DNA of 64,000 nucleotides from Hyphomicrobiales bacterium (GTDB lineage: Bacteria > Pseudomonadota > Alphaproteobacteria > Rhizobiales > Rhizobiaceae), in contig UBMU01000008.1 of assembly GCA_900466605.1 (NCBI GenBank), forward strand, positions 124,001 to 188,000, read 5' to 3'. Positions 42,983 to 51,657 of this stretch are shown here, piece by piece (the stretch's first letter is position 1; each line of letters opens with the position of its first letter). A program made the translations under genes and the position numbers. The notes below the pieces were generated by a model that did no database searches, was not told the DNA's origin, and worked only from the letters and a program-made list of their open reading frames with translations.

Positions 42983-44271
42983 CCACTCCCCTTCAGGATC
43001 CCGCACGCGCCTACGACCTGGCGGACGAACAGCTCATCGATGCCGAAGCGGATAGCGTACCGCAGCCGCAGCCCTCGGTGGGCAGCAGCGCGGCAGCACG
43101 CTTTCTCCTTGGTCTGAGCCTCGTTCTTATCGCTTTCAACTTGCGTCCTGTCTTCTCCAGCGCCTCTGCGCTACTGCCGGAAATCAAGACGGAGCTCGGC
43201 CTTTCGTCGCTTGGTGCCAGCCTGCTGACCACCCTGCCCGTTGTCTGCCTCGGCGCCTTTTCGCCGCTGGCGCCGCGGCTTGCTCAACGGATCGGAGCGG
43301 AGCGCACGCTTCTGGGGGTTCTCGTCCTGCTGGCGCTCGGAACAGCTCTACGCGGTCTTTCATCCGTTCCACTCCTCTTCATCGGCACCGCGCTTGCTGG
43401 TGCCTGCATCGCTGTCGGAAACGTGCTGCTACCCGGCTTGGTCAAGCGTGACTTTGCCGATCGCGCAGCACTGATGACCGGCTTCTACACGATGGCGCTC
43501 TGCGCCGGTGCGGCAAGCGCCGCGGGCTTTACGCTGCCGCTCGAGCGCATTCTCGGCGGTTCACTTCCGGGTGCGCTGGCCGCGTGGGGATTGCCCGCCC
43601 TGATCGTCGCGATGATCTGGTTGCCGCAAGTACTGTCCACCAAGAACCAGGCCAAGCGCAGTGGCTTTTTCGTGAGGGGGCTCTGGCGCGACCGGCTGGC
43701 ATGGCAGGTCACGCTTTTCATGGGCCTTCAGTCGGCTCTGGCTTACTGCGTGTTCGGCTGGCTTGTTCCTATCCTGCGCGAGCGTGGCATTGACGGCGTA
43801 ACCGCCGGCGCTATCGTTTCGGTTTCGGTGATGGTTCAGGCTGCTGCATGCCTTGTTGCCCCGCAGATCGCGGTACGGGGCAAGGACCAACGAGTGATCA
43901 ATGCGTCGCTCTGCGTCGTTGCCGTCGTTGCGTTGTTCGGCCTGCTGTTTGCGCCGCTCTCCACCGTCTGGGTTTGGGCGGTTCTACAGGGCATCGGCCA
44001 GGGCGGCTTGATTGCCGTGGCGATGACGACGATCGTGCTGCGATCCCGCGATCCGCATGTGGCCGCCCACCTTTCGGGTATGGCACAGTGCGTTGGTTAT
44101 CTGCTTGCCGCGATCGGTCCGCTTGTGGTCGGGCTGATCCGCGGCTGGACCGGGAGCTTTGCATGGTCAGCAGTACTTTTCGTCGTGCTTGGCGCCGGCG
44201 CCGCCATCAACGGCTGGAATGCCGGTCGCGCTCAATACGTGAATGCGCAGACGATCGAAAAGGCCGACTGA
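42979..44271 (+). CDS. MFS transporter, CynX/NimT (cyanate-type) family
   Basis: This 430-residue twelve-helix permease has the CynX/YeaN-type opening LLGLSLVLIAFNLRPVFSSASALLPEIKTELGLSSLGASLLTTLPVVCLGAFSPLAPRLAQRIGAERTLL. Later segments include GACIAVGNVLLPGLVKRDF and SVSVMVQAAACLVAPQIAVRGKDQR. About 38 hydrophilic residues precede the first helix. Characterised relatives handle cyanate or 2-nitroimidazole, but there is no cyanase gene here, so the substrate is open. It is translationally coupled to the GntR gene, its presumed regulator. Confidence 0.88.
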   Translation: MTTPLQDPARAYDLADEQLIDAEADSVPQPQPSVGSSAAARFLLGLSLVLIAFNLRPVFSSASALLPEIKTELGLSSLGASLLTTLPVVCLGAFSPLAPRLAQRIGAERTLLGVLVLLALGTALRGLSSVPLLFIGTALAGACIAVGNVLLPGLVKRDFADRAALMTGFYTMALCAGAASAAGFTLPLERILGGSLPGALAAWGLPALIVAMIWLPQVLSTKNQAKRSGFFVRGLWRDRLAWQVTLFMGLQSALAYCVFGWLVPILRERGIDGVTAGAIVSVSVMVQAAACLVAPQIAVRGKDQRVINASLCVVAVVALFGLLFAPLSTVWVWAVLQGIGQGGLIAVAMTTIVLRSRDPHVAAHLSGMAQCVGYLLAAIGPLVVGLIRGWTGSFAWSAVLFVVLGAGAAINGWNAGRAQYVNAQTIEKAD

Positions 44272-44359
44272 CGTTGGCCTCACCATCTGTTGATTTCTCC
44301 CCCCGGGAGGCGATGCTAGGCTGAAAGCTCCCGTGTCCGCTTCCGCCGGAGGAGAAGTC

Positions 44360-45883
44360 TTGCGTTTCCTATCCGCCATCCTGATTGCAACAGTTTTGCT
44401 TGCGCCGCTCGCCCCCGCCTTTTCGCAGGAGAACCGAGGCGAGCCTGCCACACAAGGCTCATCGGGAGATGGCGTATTGAAACTGCTGCCGGGCGACTCG
44501 GTCACCCATCACACCATGACGATCGGCGGCCACACTCTAGATTATACTGCCACGGCTGGCACCTTGGATCTCTTCGCCCAGGATGGCAGCAAGGCCGGCG
44601 CCGTATTCTATACGGCCTATGTCGCCAAGAACGGAGCGCCCGACCGACCGCTGACCTTTGCTTTCAACGGCGGTCCGGGCGCTGCCTCGGCGTTCCTGCA
44701 TCTCGGTCTCGTGGGCCCGCGTATTCTCGATTTCGGCCCGAAAGGCGACGACGGGGCTGACGCGAAATTGACCGACAATCCGCAAAGCTGGCTCGACTTT
44801 ACCGACCTTGTGCTTATCGATCCGATCGGAACCGGGTGGAGCAGAACCGCCAAGTCCGACGATGCCTCCAAGTACTACAACGTCAGCTCCGACGCGGAGA
44901 GTATTGCCAAGGCGATCGCTCTCTATGTCGCTCACAACAACCGGTCCGGTTCACCCAAGTATCTTCTCGGAGAGAGCTATGGCGGCTTTCGCGCAGCCAA
45001 AGTGGCCGGCGCCCTGAGAGATAGCCAAGGCATCATCGTCTCGGGCGCGATCATGCTTTCGCCCTTGCTCGAAGGCCAACTGATGTTCAATGCCGATCAG
45101 TTTGCTCTGGGTGCGGCACTGGAATTTCCGTCGCTTGCGGCAGCGAACATGGACAGGCGCAACGGCTTCGACGAGGCGCAGCAGCGTGACGCCGAGGAAT
45201 TTGCACTCGGCGACTATCTAACGACGCTCGCCGGTCCGGCACCGACCGGCGAGGCGGCCAAAGCCTTCTACGGGAAGGTTGCCGGCATGACCGGTATTCC
45301 CGAAGATGTCGTGGCGAGGAACCGCGGCTTCCTCGGAAACGCCTATGCCAAGCAGGTAGGTGGACAGGACGGCCGAATTGTCAGCCCTTATGACGCGGCA
45401 TTCTCGACGCCCGATCCTTACCCGGAGTCGGCCTATGACCGTGGCGACGATGCGATCCTCGACGGGTTCACCCGCGCGTATGGGGGCGCATTTGCCGACT
45501 ATGCGCGCAATAAACTCGGCTTCAAAACCGAGATGACCTACTCGCTGCTCGACGGCGACATCAATCGCAAGTGGGAGTGGGGCGGGCGCGGCGGCAGTTC
45601 CAGGCTGCAGGCCAGCGTCACCGACGATATCCGCCAGCTGCTCGCCTCCAACCCGAAATTCCAGCTGCTGATCGCCCATGGCTACAGCGATCTTGTGACG
45701 CCCTATGGCGTCAGCCGCTACGTCGTCGACCACCTGCCATCTTCGCTTGCAGGCGAGCGCGTGGCACTCAAGGTCTATCGTGGCGGCCACATGTTTTATA
45801 CCCGGGCCGACCAGCGCGCCGCTTTTACCGCGGATGCGAAGGCCTTTTTCACCGAGCACCCAGCGACAATGCCGGCTGAATAA
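44360..45883 (+). CDS. S10-family serine carboxypeptidase-like protein, exported
   Basis: This 507-residue alpha/beta-hydrolase peptidase has a signal peptide (MRFLSAILIATVLLAPLAPAFSQ) and the S10 features FNGGPGAASAFLHLG (oxyanion), the nucleophile in GESYGGFRA, an Asp in HGYSDLVTP and the His in RGGHMFY. It probably removes C-terminal residues in the periplasm; bacterial members are poorly characterised. The start is TTG at 44360, because GGAGGAG lies 7 bases before it and the signal peptide begins there. A GTG at 44333 would put a polar extension in front of the signal. It is monocistronic. Confidence 0.87.
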   Translation: MRFLSAILIATVLLAPLAPAFSQENRGEPATQGSSGDGVLKLLPGDSVTHHTMTIGGHTLDYTATAGTLDLFAQDGSKAGAVFYTAYVAKNGAPDRPLTFAFNGGPGAASAFLHLGLVGPRILDFGPKGDDGADAKLTDNPQSWLDFTDLVLIDPIGTGWSRTAKSDDASKYYNVSSDAESIAKAIALYVAHNNRSGSPKYLLGESYGGFRAAKVAGALRDSQGIIVSGAIMLSPLLEGQLMFNADQFALGAALEFPSLAAANMDRRNGFDEAQQRDAEEFALGDYLTTLAGPAPTGEAAKAFYGKVAGMTGIPEDVVARNRGFLGNAYAKQVGGQDGRIVSPYDAAFSTPDPYPESAYDRGDDAILDGFTRAYGGAFADYARNKLGFKTEMTYSLLDGDINRKWEWGGRGGSSRLQASVTDDIRQLLASNPKFQLLIAHGYSDLVTPYGVSRYVVDHLPSSLAGERVALKVYRGGHMFYTRADQRAAFTADAKAFFTEHPATMPAE

Positions 45884-45986
45884 ACGAGCCGTTTGACACA
45901 ATCAGACGCGCGGGCGAATCCGAGATTTCCTTGCATTGCTGCGCCTGCGGGTTGCCTTCGGCCGACGCCGACATAGGTAAGTCACC

Positions 45987-46781
45987 ATGTCATACCCTGG
46001 TAAGCCATTTCCCGTCACGATGCCGCAACCGGCCTCAGGGCGGGAGGAACTGTTGAGTACCCTTTCGTCCTCCCCTCAAAGCTGCGCCCTCTTTCTCGAT
46101 ATCGATGGGACGTTGCTCGACTTGGCCGCGGTGCCGGACGGCATCGTCGTGCCACCTGCGCTGCCGGCCGCACTCGATGCCGTATCGCAGAGGCTCGGCG
46201 GCGCGCTCGGCTTGGTGACCGGACGAGCGCTCGCCTATGCCGACGGATTGTTCGCACCTTTCCGATTTCCGATCGCCGGCCTGCACGGCGCCGAATTGCG
46301 GCGGCCGGACGGCAGCGTAGCGAGAGCCGAGACCACCGCTGCGTTCGAGGCATTGAAGGCGGAACTCCGTAAAGCAACCGAAAATCTGGACGGCGTGCTT
46401 GTCGAAGACAAGGGAGCCGCTGTTGCCGCACACTATCGCCTTGCGCCGGAAAGGCAGGCGGAGGTGGAGCCGATCATGGAGCGGCTGCTGTCCAAGGCCG
46501 GACCAAACTGGACCTTGCAGCGCGGCAAGATGGTTCTTGAGATCCGGCCCGCCAACGCCGACAAGGGGCATGCGGTGGAGGCGTTTCTCTCGATGCCGCC
46601 ATTTACCGGAAGACGTCCGATCGCCATCGGCGACGATATAACGGACGAGGCGATGTTCCGCATCGCCAATCGCTACGGCGGCCATTCCGTTCGGGTTGGC
46701 CCGCCCTCTGAAACTGCCGCCGCCTTGACGCTTCCCTCAGCATCAGCGGTGCGGGAACTGATTGCGCAGTTCGCCGTTTGA
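45987..46781 (+). CDS. otsB: trehalose-6-phosphate phosphatase
   Basis: This 264-residue HAD-superfamily phosphatase carries out the last step of trehalose synthesis. It has the nucleophile motif FLDIDGTLLDL (about residues 36-46), TGRAL, AGLHGAELR, LVEDKGAAVAAHYR and the motif IV IGDDITDEAMF. AGGT lies upstream of ATG 45987. otsA follows after 40 bp, so otsBA form an operon making trehalose as an osmoprotectant, which fits the choline-sulfate gene a little downstream. A second in-frame ATG at 46020 is possible but would also keep all motifs. Confidence 0.95.
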   Translation: MSYPGKPFPVTMPQPASGREELLSTLSSSPQSCALFLDIDGTLLDLAAVPDGIVVPPALPAALDAVSQRLGGALGLVTGRALAYADGLFAPFRFPIAGLHGAELRRPDGSVARAETTAAFEALKAELRKATENLDGVLVEDKGAAVAAHYRLAPERQAEVEPIMERLLSKAGPNWTLQRGKMVLEIRPANADKGHAVEAFLSMPPFTGRRPIAIGDDITDEAMFRIANRYGGHSVRVGPPSETAAALTLPSASAVRELIAQFAV

Positions 46782-46821
46782 TCCAGACACGACCTGCTGC
46801 CCTCCCAGGAAAGGAATCTAT

Positions 46822-48195
46822 GTGTCCCGTCTCGTCATCGTCTCCAATCGCGTGCCAGCTCCCACGAAAGATGGGGCAGCCTCGGCAGGCGGATTGGCCG
46901 TAGCCCTGAAGGCGGCTCTGGAGGTGCGCGGCGGCATCTGGATGGGCTGGTCAGGGAAAAACAGCGGTGACAACGAGCCGGGCCCGCTTGCTCTCCAAGA
47001 TGAAGGCAAGATCACCTACGCGCTGACCGACCTCACCGGGAAGGATGTTGACGAATACTATTTCGGCTTCGCCAACCGCGTGCTCTGGCCGATCTGCCAC
47101 TATCGGCTTGATCTGGCAGAATACGGACGCAAGGAGATGGCCGGTTATTTTCGCGTCAATCGCTTCTTCGCGCATCGGCTGGCCCCCCTGCTCAAGCCCG
47201 ACGACACAATCTGGGTTCACGACTACCACCTTATTCCGCTTGCCGCCGAGCTTCGTCAGATGGGGGTGAGGAACAGGATAGGCTTCTTCCACCACATTCC
47301 GTGGCCGCCTGCGGACGTGCTTGCCGCCATGCCGGTGCACGAGGAGATCATGCGTGGACTTTCCGCTTACGACCTCGTCGGCTTCCAGACTGATCACGAT
47401 CTCGAAAACTTTGCCGGCTGCCTGCGCCGCGAGGAGATGGGTGACGCGGTAGGCAACGGCCAGTTCACCTCGGGGGACAAGATTTTCAAGGGCGGCGCCT
47501 ACGGGATCGGCATCGAGACGGCTGCCTTCGGACAGTTCGCACGCAAGGCCGTCAGTCACTCCATGGTGCTGAAAGCGCGCAAGAGCATCGAGGGACGCGA
47601 ACTCATCATCGGCGTCGACCGATTGGATTATTCAAAGGGGCTCACCCAGCGGATCGATGCATTCGAACGCTTCGTGACCAACAATCCGGCACATCAACGC
47701 AACGTGACCTATCTGCAAGTCACACCGAAGTCTCGATCCGAGGTGCCCGAATACGAACAGATGCAGCGGACCGTGGCCGAGCAGGCGGGGCGCGTGAACG
47801 GGGCACTCGGGACCGTCGACTGGGTGCCCATCCGCTACATCAACCGCTCGCTCAGCAGGCCGATCCTCGCCGGACTTTACCGGCTTGCCAAGGTCGGCCT
47901 TGTGACACCGCTCCGCGACGGCATGAACCTTGTCGCGAAGGAGTATGTTGCGGCGCAGGATCCCGAGGATCCAGGGGTGCTGGTGCTGTCGCGCTTTGCC
48001 GGCGCAGCACGTGAGTTGAAGGGAGCCCTGCTCGTCAACCCTTACGACATCGAAGGAACCGCCAACTCATTGGCACGCGCCTTGAACATGCCGCTTGAAG
48101 AGCGTCGCGAGCGCTGGAAGCGGATGATGGACTATCTGCTCGAGCACGATGTATCTCGCTGGTGCGACGACTTCCTCAGGGACCTTGCCGCCTGA
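46822..48195 (+). CDS. otsA: trehalose-6-phosphate synthase
   Basis: This 457-residue GT20 glycosyltransferase joins UDP-glucose and glucose-6-phosphate. It has [13 protein letters not shown] at the N-terminus, [11 protein letters not shown] (the phosphate loop), [46 protein letters not shown] and [18 protein letters not shown]. The start is GTG at 46822 with AAGGA 7 bases upstream; the ATG one base earlier is out of frame. It is cotranscribed with otsB and convergent with a LysR gene 3 bp away. Confidence 0.96.
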   Translation: MSRLVIVSNRVPAPTKDGAASAGGLAVALKAALEVRGGIWMGWSGKNSGDNEPGPLALQDEGKITYALTDLTGKDVDEYYFGFANRVLWPICHYRLDLAEYGRKEMAGYFRVNRFFAHRLAPLLKPDDTIWVHDYHLIPLAAELRQMGVRNRIGFFHHIPWPPADVLAAMPVHEEIMRGLSAYDLVGFQTDHDLENFAGCLRREEMGDAVGNGQFTSGDKIFKGGAYGIGIETAAFGQFARKAVSHSMVLKARKSIEGRELIIGVDRLDYSKGLTQRIDAFERFVTNNPAHQRNVTYLQVTPKSRSEVPEYEQMQRTVAEQAGRVNGALGTVDWVPIRYINRSLSRPILAGLYRLAKVGLVTPLRDGMNLVAKEYVAAQDPEDPGVLVLSRFAGAARELKGALLVNPYDIEGTANSLARALNMPLEERRERWKRMMDYLLEHDVSRWCDDFLRDLAA

Positions 48196-48198
48196 AGG

Positions 48199-49101
48199 CT
48201 AGCCGACACCGGCTTCCTCCATGAGCCAGGCCGCAAGCAGGTCGCTTTGGTCATCGCGCGTGCGCGGCGGCAACAGCCAGTAACCGCGATCCAGTGCTTC
48301 CAGCGTCGGGCCTGCTGCTCGCAGCATGCCCGAGCCAAGCAGCGAGTCGACGAGGCCTATCCATCCGATGGCGACGCCCTGCTCCCCAATCGCGGCCTGC
48401 ACGACCAAAGAGTATGTATTGAAGCTGACATCCCCCTGCCCCGCATTGCTGTTGCGGCTGACCCCGAGTTTGGCGAGGTATTGCCGCCAGTCGAACCACG
48501 GCGAAGGTGCTGCGGCGTCGAGATGTATCAGGCGTGCATCTGCAAGATCCGTCGGCGCGGAGATGGAACCGTAGCGATCGAGGAAGCCTTGCGTGCAGAC
48601 GGGTACGACCCGCTCCGGCAAAAGCAGAGCGCCGTAGCGCCCGAACTCCGCTTCCGTGCCAAAAACAACGGCAAGGTCGCCGTCGTCCGAGCGGTCCCTC
48701 GGGGTTCGCTGTGTTGCAACAATCTGAATGTCGAGGTTCGGGTAGAGCGCGCGGAACGCGTGCATGCGCGGAATAAGCCACAAGGCAGAAAACGCATAAT
48801 CGGTGCGCAACCTTACGACTGGCCGATCGGCTTCATTGCGAAAGCGCCGCGTCAGCTCATCGATATCGCTGACACTCTTCGCCACGACGTCGAGGAGGCG
48901 CCGACCTTCCGGCGTCAGTTCCACTCCCCGATGCTGTCGCCTCAACAGGGCGACACCAAGCTGCTCTTCCAGGCGGCGAATCTGATAGCTGACGGCTGGC
49001 TGCGTCAGTCCAAGCACATTGGCCGCGGCTGACAGGCTTCCCGCCTTGCCGATCTCGGCAAAGATACGCATCCATCCAAGATCGACACGACGATTTCCCA
49101 T
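48199..49101 (-). CDS. LysR-family regulator divergent from choline sulfatase
   Basis: This 300-residue regulator has the N-terminal helix-turn-helix RIFAEIGKAGSLSAAANVLGLTQPAVSYQIRRLEEQLGV, then an effector domain with VRLRTDYAFSALWLIPRMHAFRALYPNLDIQIVATQ. It is of the GcvA-like type found beside choline-sulfatase genes. The divergent choline sulfatase gene starts 195 bp away, so it probably controls uptake or hydrolysis of choline-O-sulfate; the effector is not known. An AT-rich segment with ATGTC and GACAT half-sites (49130-49150) lies between. Confidence 0.9.
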   Translation of the reverse strand: MGNRRVDLGWMRIFAEIGKAGSLSAAANVLGLTQPAVSYQIRRLEEQLGVALLRRQHRGVELTPEGRRLLDVVAKSVSDIDELTRRFRNEADRPVVRLRTDYAFSALWLIPRMHAFRALYPNLDIQIVATQRTPRDRSDDGDLAVVFGTEAEFGRYGALLLPERVVPVCTQGFLDRYGSISAPTDLADARLIHLDAAAPSPWFDWRQYLAKLGVSRNSNAGQGDVSFNTYSLVVQAAIGEQGVAIGWIGLVDSLLGSGMLRAAGPTLEALDRGYWLLPPRTRDDQSDLLAAWLMEEAGVG

Positions 49102-49296
49102 AAGGAATCTTTATATAAAATGTCAAAAAACGCTAGCTTTACAGGACATGCCATATCGACAATCAATATAGTAGTCAGATGGCAATCGTGAAAAGACGAT
49201 CGAACACTCTGCCGTGGATGACAGTCGATGCCGGCTGGAAGCCCGGTGCCGACGCGGCTAAGTTCCCGCTTCCGAAAACTTAAGGACACACTACCT

Positions 49297-50811
49297 ATGG
49301 CGCGCCCGAATATTCTCATTCTGATGGTCGATCAGTTCAATGGGACGCTGTTTCCAGACGGGCCGGCCGAATTTCTGCACGCGCCGCATCTAAAGGCCTT
49401 GGCAGAGCGTTCGGTGCGCTTTGCCAACACGTACACGGCAAGTCCGCTTTGCGCGCCGGCGCGAGCATCCTTCATGTCCGGGCAGCTGCCAAGCCGGACG
49501 CGCGTCTATGACAACGCCGCCGAATTCGCGTCTGACATTCCGACGTTTGCGCACCATTTGCGTGCGGCAGGCTACCATACCGCCCTCTCCGGAAAGATGC
49601 ATTTCGTCGGCCCCGACCAATTGCACGGTTTCGAGGAGCGCCTGACAACCGACATCTATCCGGCCGATTTCGGCTGGACGCCGGATTACACCAAGCCCGG
49701 CGAGCGCATCGACTGGTGGTACCACAACCTGGGCTCGGTCACGGGCGCCGGCGTCGCCGAAATCACCAATCAGATGGAATACGACGACGAGGTCGCCTAC
49801 AATGCGACCCGCAAGCTCTACGATCTCTCGCGCCGTCACGACGACCGGCCCTGGTGCCTGACGGTCAGCTTCACGCATCCGCACGATCCCTATGTCGCAA
49901 GACGCAAGTACTGGGATCTCTATGAGAACTGCCCTGCGCTTGATCCCGAGGTGGACGCAATCCCGTTTGACCAGCAGGATCCGCACTCGCAACGCCTATT
50001 GAAGGCCTGCGACTACGACGCGTTCGAAATCACACCCGAACAGATCCGGCGCGCGCGCCAGGGCTACTTCGCCAACATTTCCTATGTCGACGACAAGATT
50101 GGCGAGATCCTTGACGTGCTCGAGCGTGGGCGGATGGCAGACAACACGATCGTACTGTTCGTTTCCGACCATGGCGACATGCTGGGCGAACGCGGCCTCT
50201 GGTTCAAGATGTGCTTCTTTGACGGTTCGTCGCGGGTACCGCTCACGATTGCCGCTCCGGGCTGGGATCCGGCCTGCATCCAGCAGCCGGTTTCGACGCT
50301 CGATGTCACCCCTACGCTGGCTGCGTTGGCGGGGATCGACATTACCAAGCTTGCGCCGTGGACAGACGGCGAAGACCTTGGGCCACTCGCGACAGGCACC
50401 GGCAGCCGCGGTCCGGTTCCGATGGAGTACGCCGCCGAGGGTTCGGAGGCGCCCCTCGTCGGCCTGCGAGACGGCCGCTTCAAGCTCACCTTGTGCGACA
50501 GGGATCCGCCGATGTTGTTCGACCTCGAAGCCGATCCGAAGGAATTGACCAACCTCGCACAAGATGCGGGATACGCGGGTGTGCTGGAGAGACTGAAAGC
50601 TCACGCCGAAAGCCGCTGGAACCTGCAGAGCTTCGATGGCGCCGTTCGTGAAAGTCAGGCTCGCCGGTGGGTGGTCTACGAAGCGTTGCGCAATGGCGCT
50701 TACTATCCGTGGGACTATCAGCCATTGCAAAAGGCCTCCGAGCGCTACATGCGCAATCACATGGATCTGAACGTGCTGGAGGAGAGTAAACGCTACCCGC
50801 GTGGCGAGTGA
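49297..50811 (+). CDS. betC: choline sulfatase
   Basis: This 504-residue sulfatase hydrolyses choline-O-sulfate to choline and sulfate in the cytoplasm, feeding glycine betaine synthesis. It has NILILMVDQ (metal Asp), the formylglycine motif C52-APAR then AS, GKMHFVGPDQLHGF and VSDHGDMLGERGLW. The C-terminal WDYQPLQKASERYMRNHMDLNVLEESKRYPR is the choline-sulfatase C-terminal domain. The betI, betA and betB genes that often accompany it are not here. The start is fixed by the family N-terminus; AAGGA lies 10 bases upstream. Confidence 0.94.
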   Translation: MARPNILILMVDQFNGTLFPDGPAEFLHAPHLKALAERSVRFANTYTASPLCAPARASFMSGQLPSRTRVYDNAAEFASDIPTFAHHLRAAGYHTALSGKMHFVGPDQLHGFEERLTTDIYPADFGWTPDYTKPGERIDWWYHNLGSVTGAGVAEITNQMEYDDEVAYNATRKLYDLSRRHDDRPWCLTVSFTHPHDPYVARRKYWDLYENCPALDPEVDAIPFDQQDPHSQRLLKACDYDAFEITPEQIRRARQGYFANISYVDDKIGEILDVLERGRMADNTIVLFVSDHGDMLGERGLWFKMCFFDGSSRVPLTIAAPGWDPACIQQPVSTLDVTPTLAALAGIDITKLAPWTDGEDLGPLATGTGSRGPVPMEYAAEGSEAPLVGLRDGRFKLTLCDRDPPMLFDLEADPKELTNLAQDAGYAGVLERLKAHAESRWNLQSFDGAVRESQARRWVVYEALRNGAYYPWDYQPLQKASERYMRNHMDLNVLEESKRYPRGE

Positions 50812-50869
50812 GATTGCCTCGACAAATCCCGGCCAATACAGTCAGCCATCACGAACCAGGAGAAACCGC

Positions 50870-51079
50870 ATGAAGATCAGCGCACGGAATCGGCTGAAGG
50901 GCAAGATCATTGAAGTGAAGAAGGGGGCGACCACGGCGCATGTGCGAATCGATATCGGCGGCGGATCAATCGTCACTGCCTCTATCACCAACGACGCGGT
51001 CGATGAGCTGGGGCTCGCCGTCGGGGGCGACGCCTATGCCGTCGTCAAGGCTTCGGATGTCATGATCGCCGTCGACTGA
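50870..51079 (+). CDS. Mop-domain (molybdate/TOBE) protein
   Basis: This 69-residue single Mop/TOBE domain reads MKISARNRLKGKIIEVKKGATTAHVRIDIGG then GSIVTASITNDAVDELGL, the typical molbindin layout. Such proteins hexamerise and store molybdate or related oxyanions. CCAGGAG upstream gives a good ribosome site. It is 58 bp downstream of betC on the same strand, possibly cotranscribed. A role in sulfate or molybdate homeostasis after choline-sulfate hydrolysis is speculative. Confidence 0.92.
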   Translation: MKISARNRLKGKIIEVKKGATTAHVRIDIGGGSIVTASITNDAVDELGLAVGGDAYAVVKASDVMIAVD

Positions 51080-51082
51080 TCG

Positions 51083-51604
51083 TCATGCCTTCTTGCAATA
51101 ATGCGCCGCGTCGTCGCCGGTCTGGAAATCTCCGGGCTGCGGCGGCGCTATCGGCTTGAAGAGCGTGCGGTCGGGCTTCAGATCGAGGAGCGGTGTTCCG
51201 TCGAGACAATCCATACCCCGAACCAGCAACGTGCCGCCTTCGACCGCCTCCAGCTTGACAATCGAGGTACCGATCGGGTTTGGGCGCACCGGCGAGCGAA
51301 GAGAGAAGGTGCCATGCACCTTTCCGCTATTGGCGGGGCTCTGGAGAACAAGATCGCGCCGTGAACGATCCAGCCAATAAAGCACCTCCAGCCGTTCGAA
51401 AGCCTCTACACCTTGAAGAGCCTGCTTCCACGGCTCGAATATCTCGATCCTGCACAGTGGGCCGTCGTGACGCCCCTGGCGGGGCGTGTCCATGCGCGAG
51501 GTCCACGGCGTCAGAATGCGCCCGATGAACACCAACCCGGCATCGATCGCCGGCGGCAACTCGACGGCGACTTCATTTTCCCTGATTTCATTCTCGCGAA
51601 CCAT
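51083..51604 (-). CDS. trmO: tRNA N6-threonylcarbamoyladenosine (m6t6A37) methyltransferase TrmO/TsaA
   Basis: This 173-residue SAM-dependent tRNA methyltransferase has the TrmO/VirR-like signature LRSPVRPNPIGTSIVKLEAVEGGTLLVRGMDCLDGTPLLDLKP. The N-terminal GRILTPWTSRMDTPRQG fits the family. It N-methylates t6A37 in some tRNAs. GAGGAG precedes ATG 51604. Its stop lies 4 bp from the convergent Mop gene, and prfC starts upstream on the same strand 54 bp away, so the two may be cotranscribed. Confidence 0.9.
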   Translation of the reverse strand: MVRENEIRENEVAVELPPAIDAGLVFIGRILTPWTSRMDTPRQGRHDGPLCRIEIFEPWKQALQGVEAFERLEVLYWLDRSRRDLVLQSPANSGKVHGTFSLRSPVRPNPIGTSIVKLEAVEGGTLLVRGMDCLDGTPLLDLKPDRTLFKPIAPPQPGDFQTGDDAAHYCKKA

Positions 51605-51657
51605 GCCACGCTCCTCGTTATCAAAGCATCATGCAGATCGCTATATCCGATCCAATA

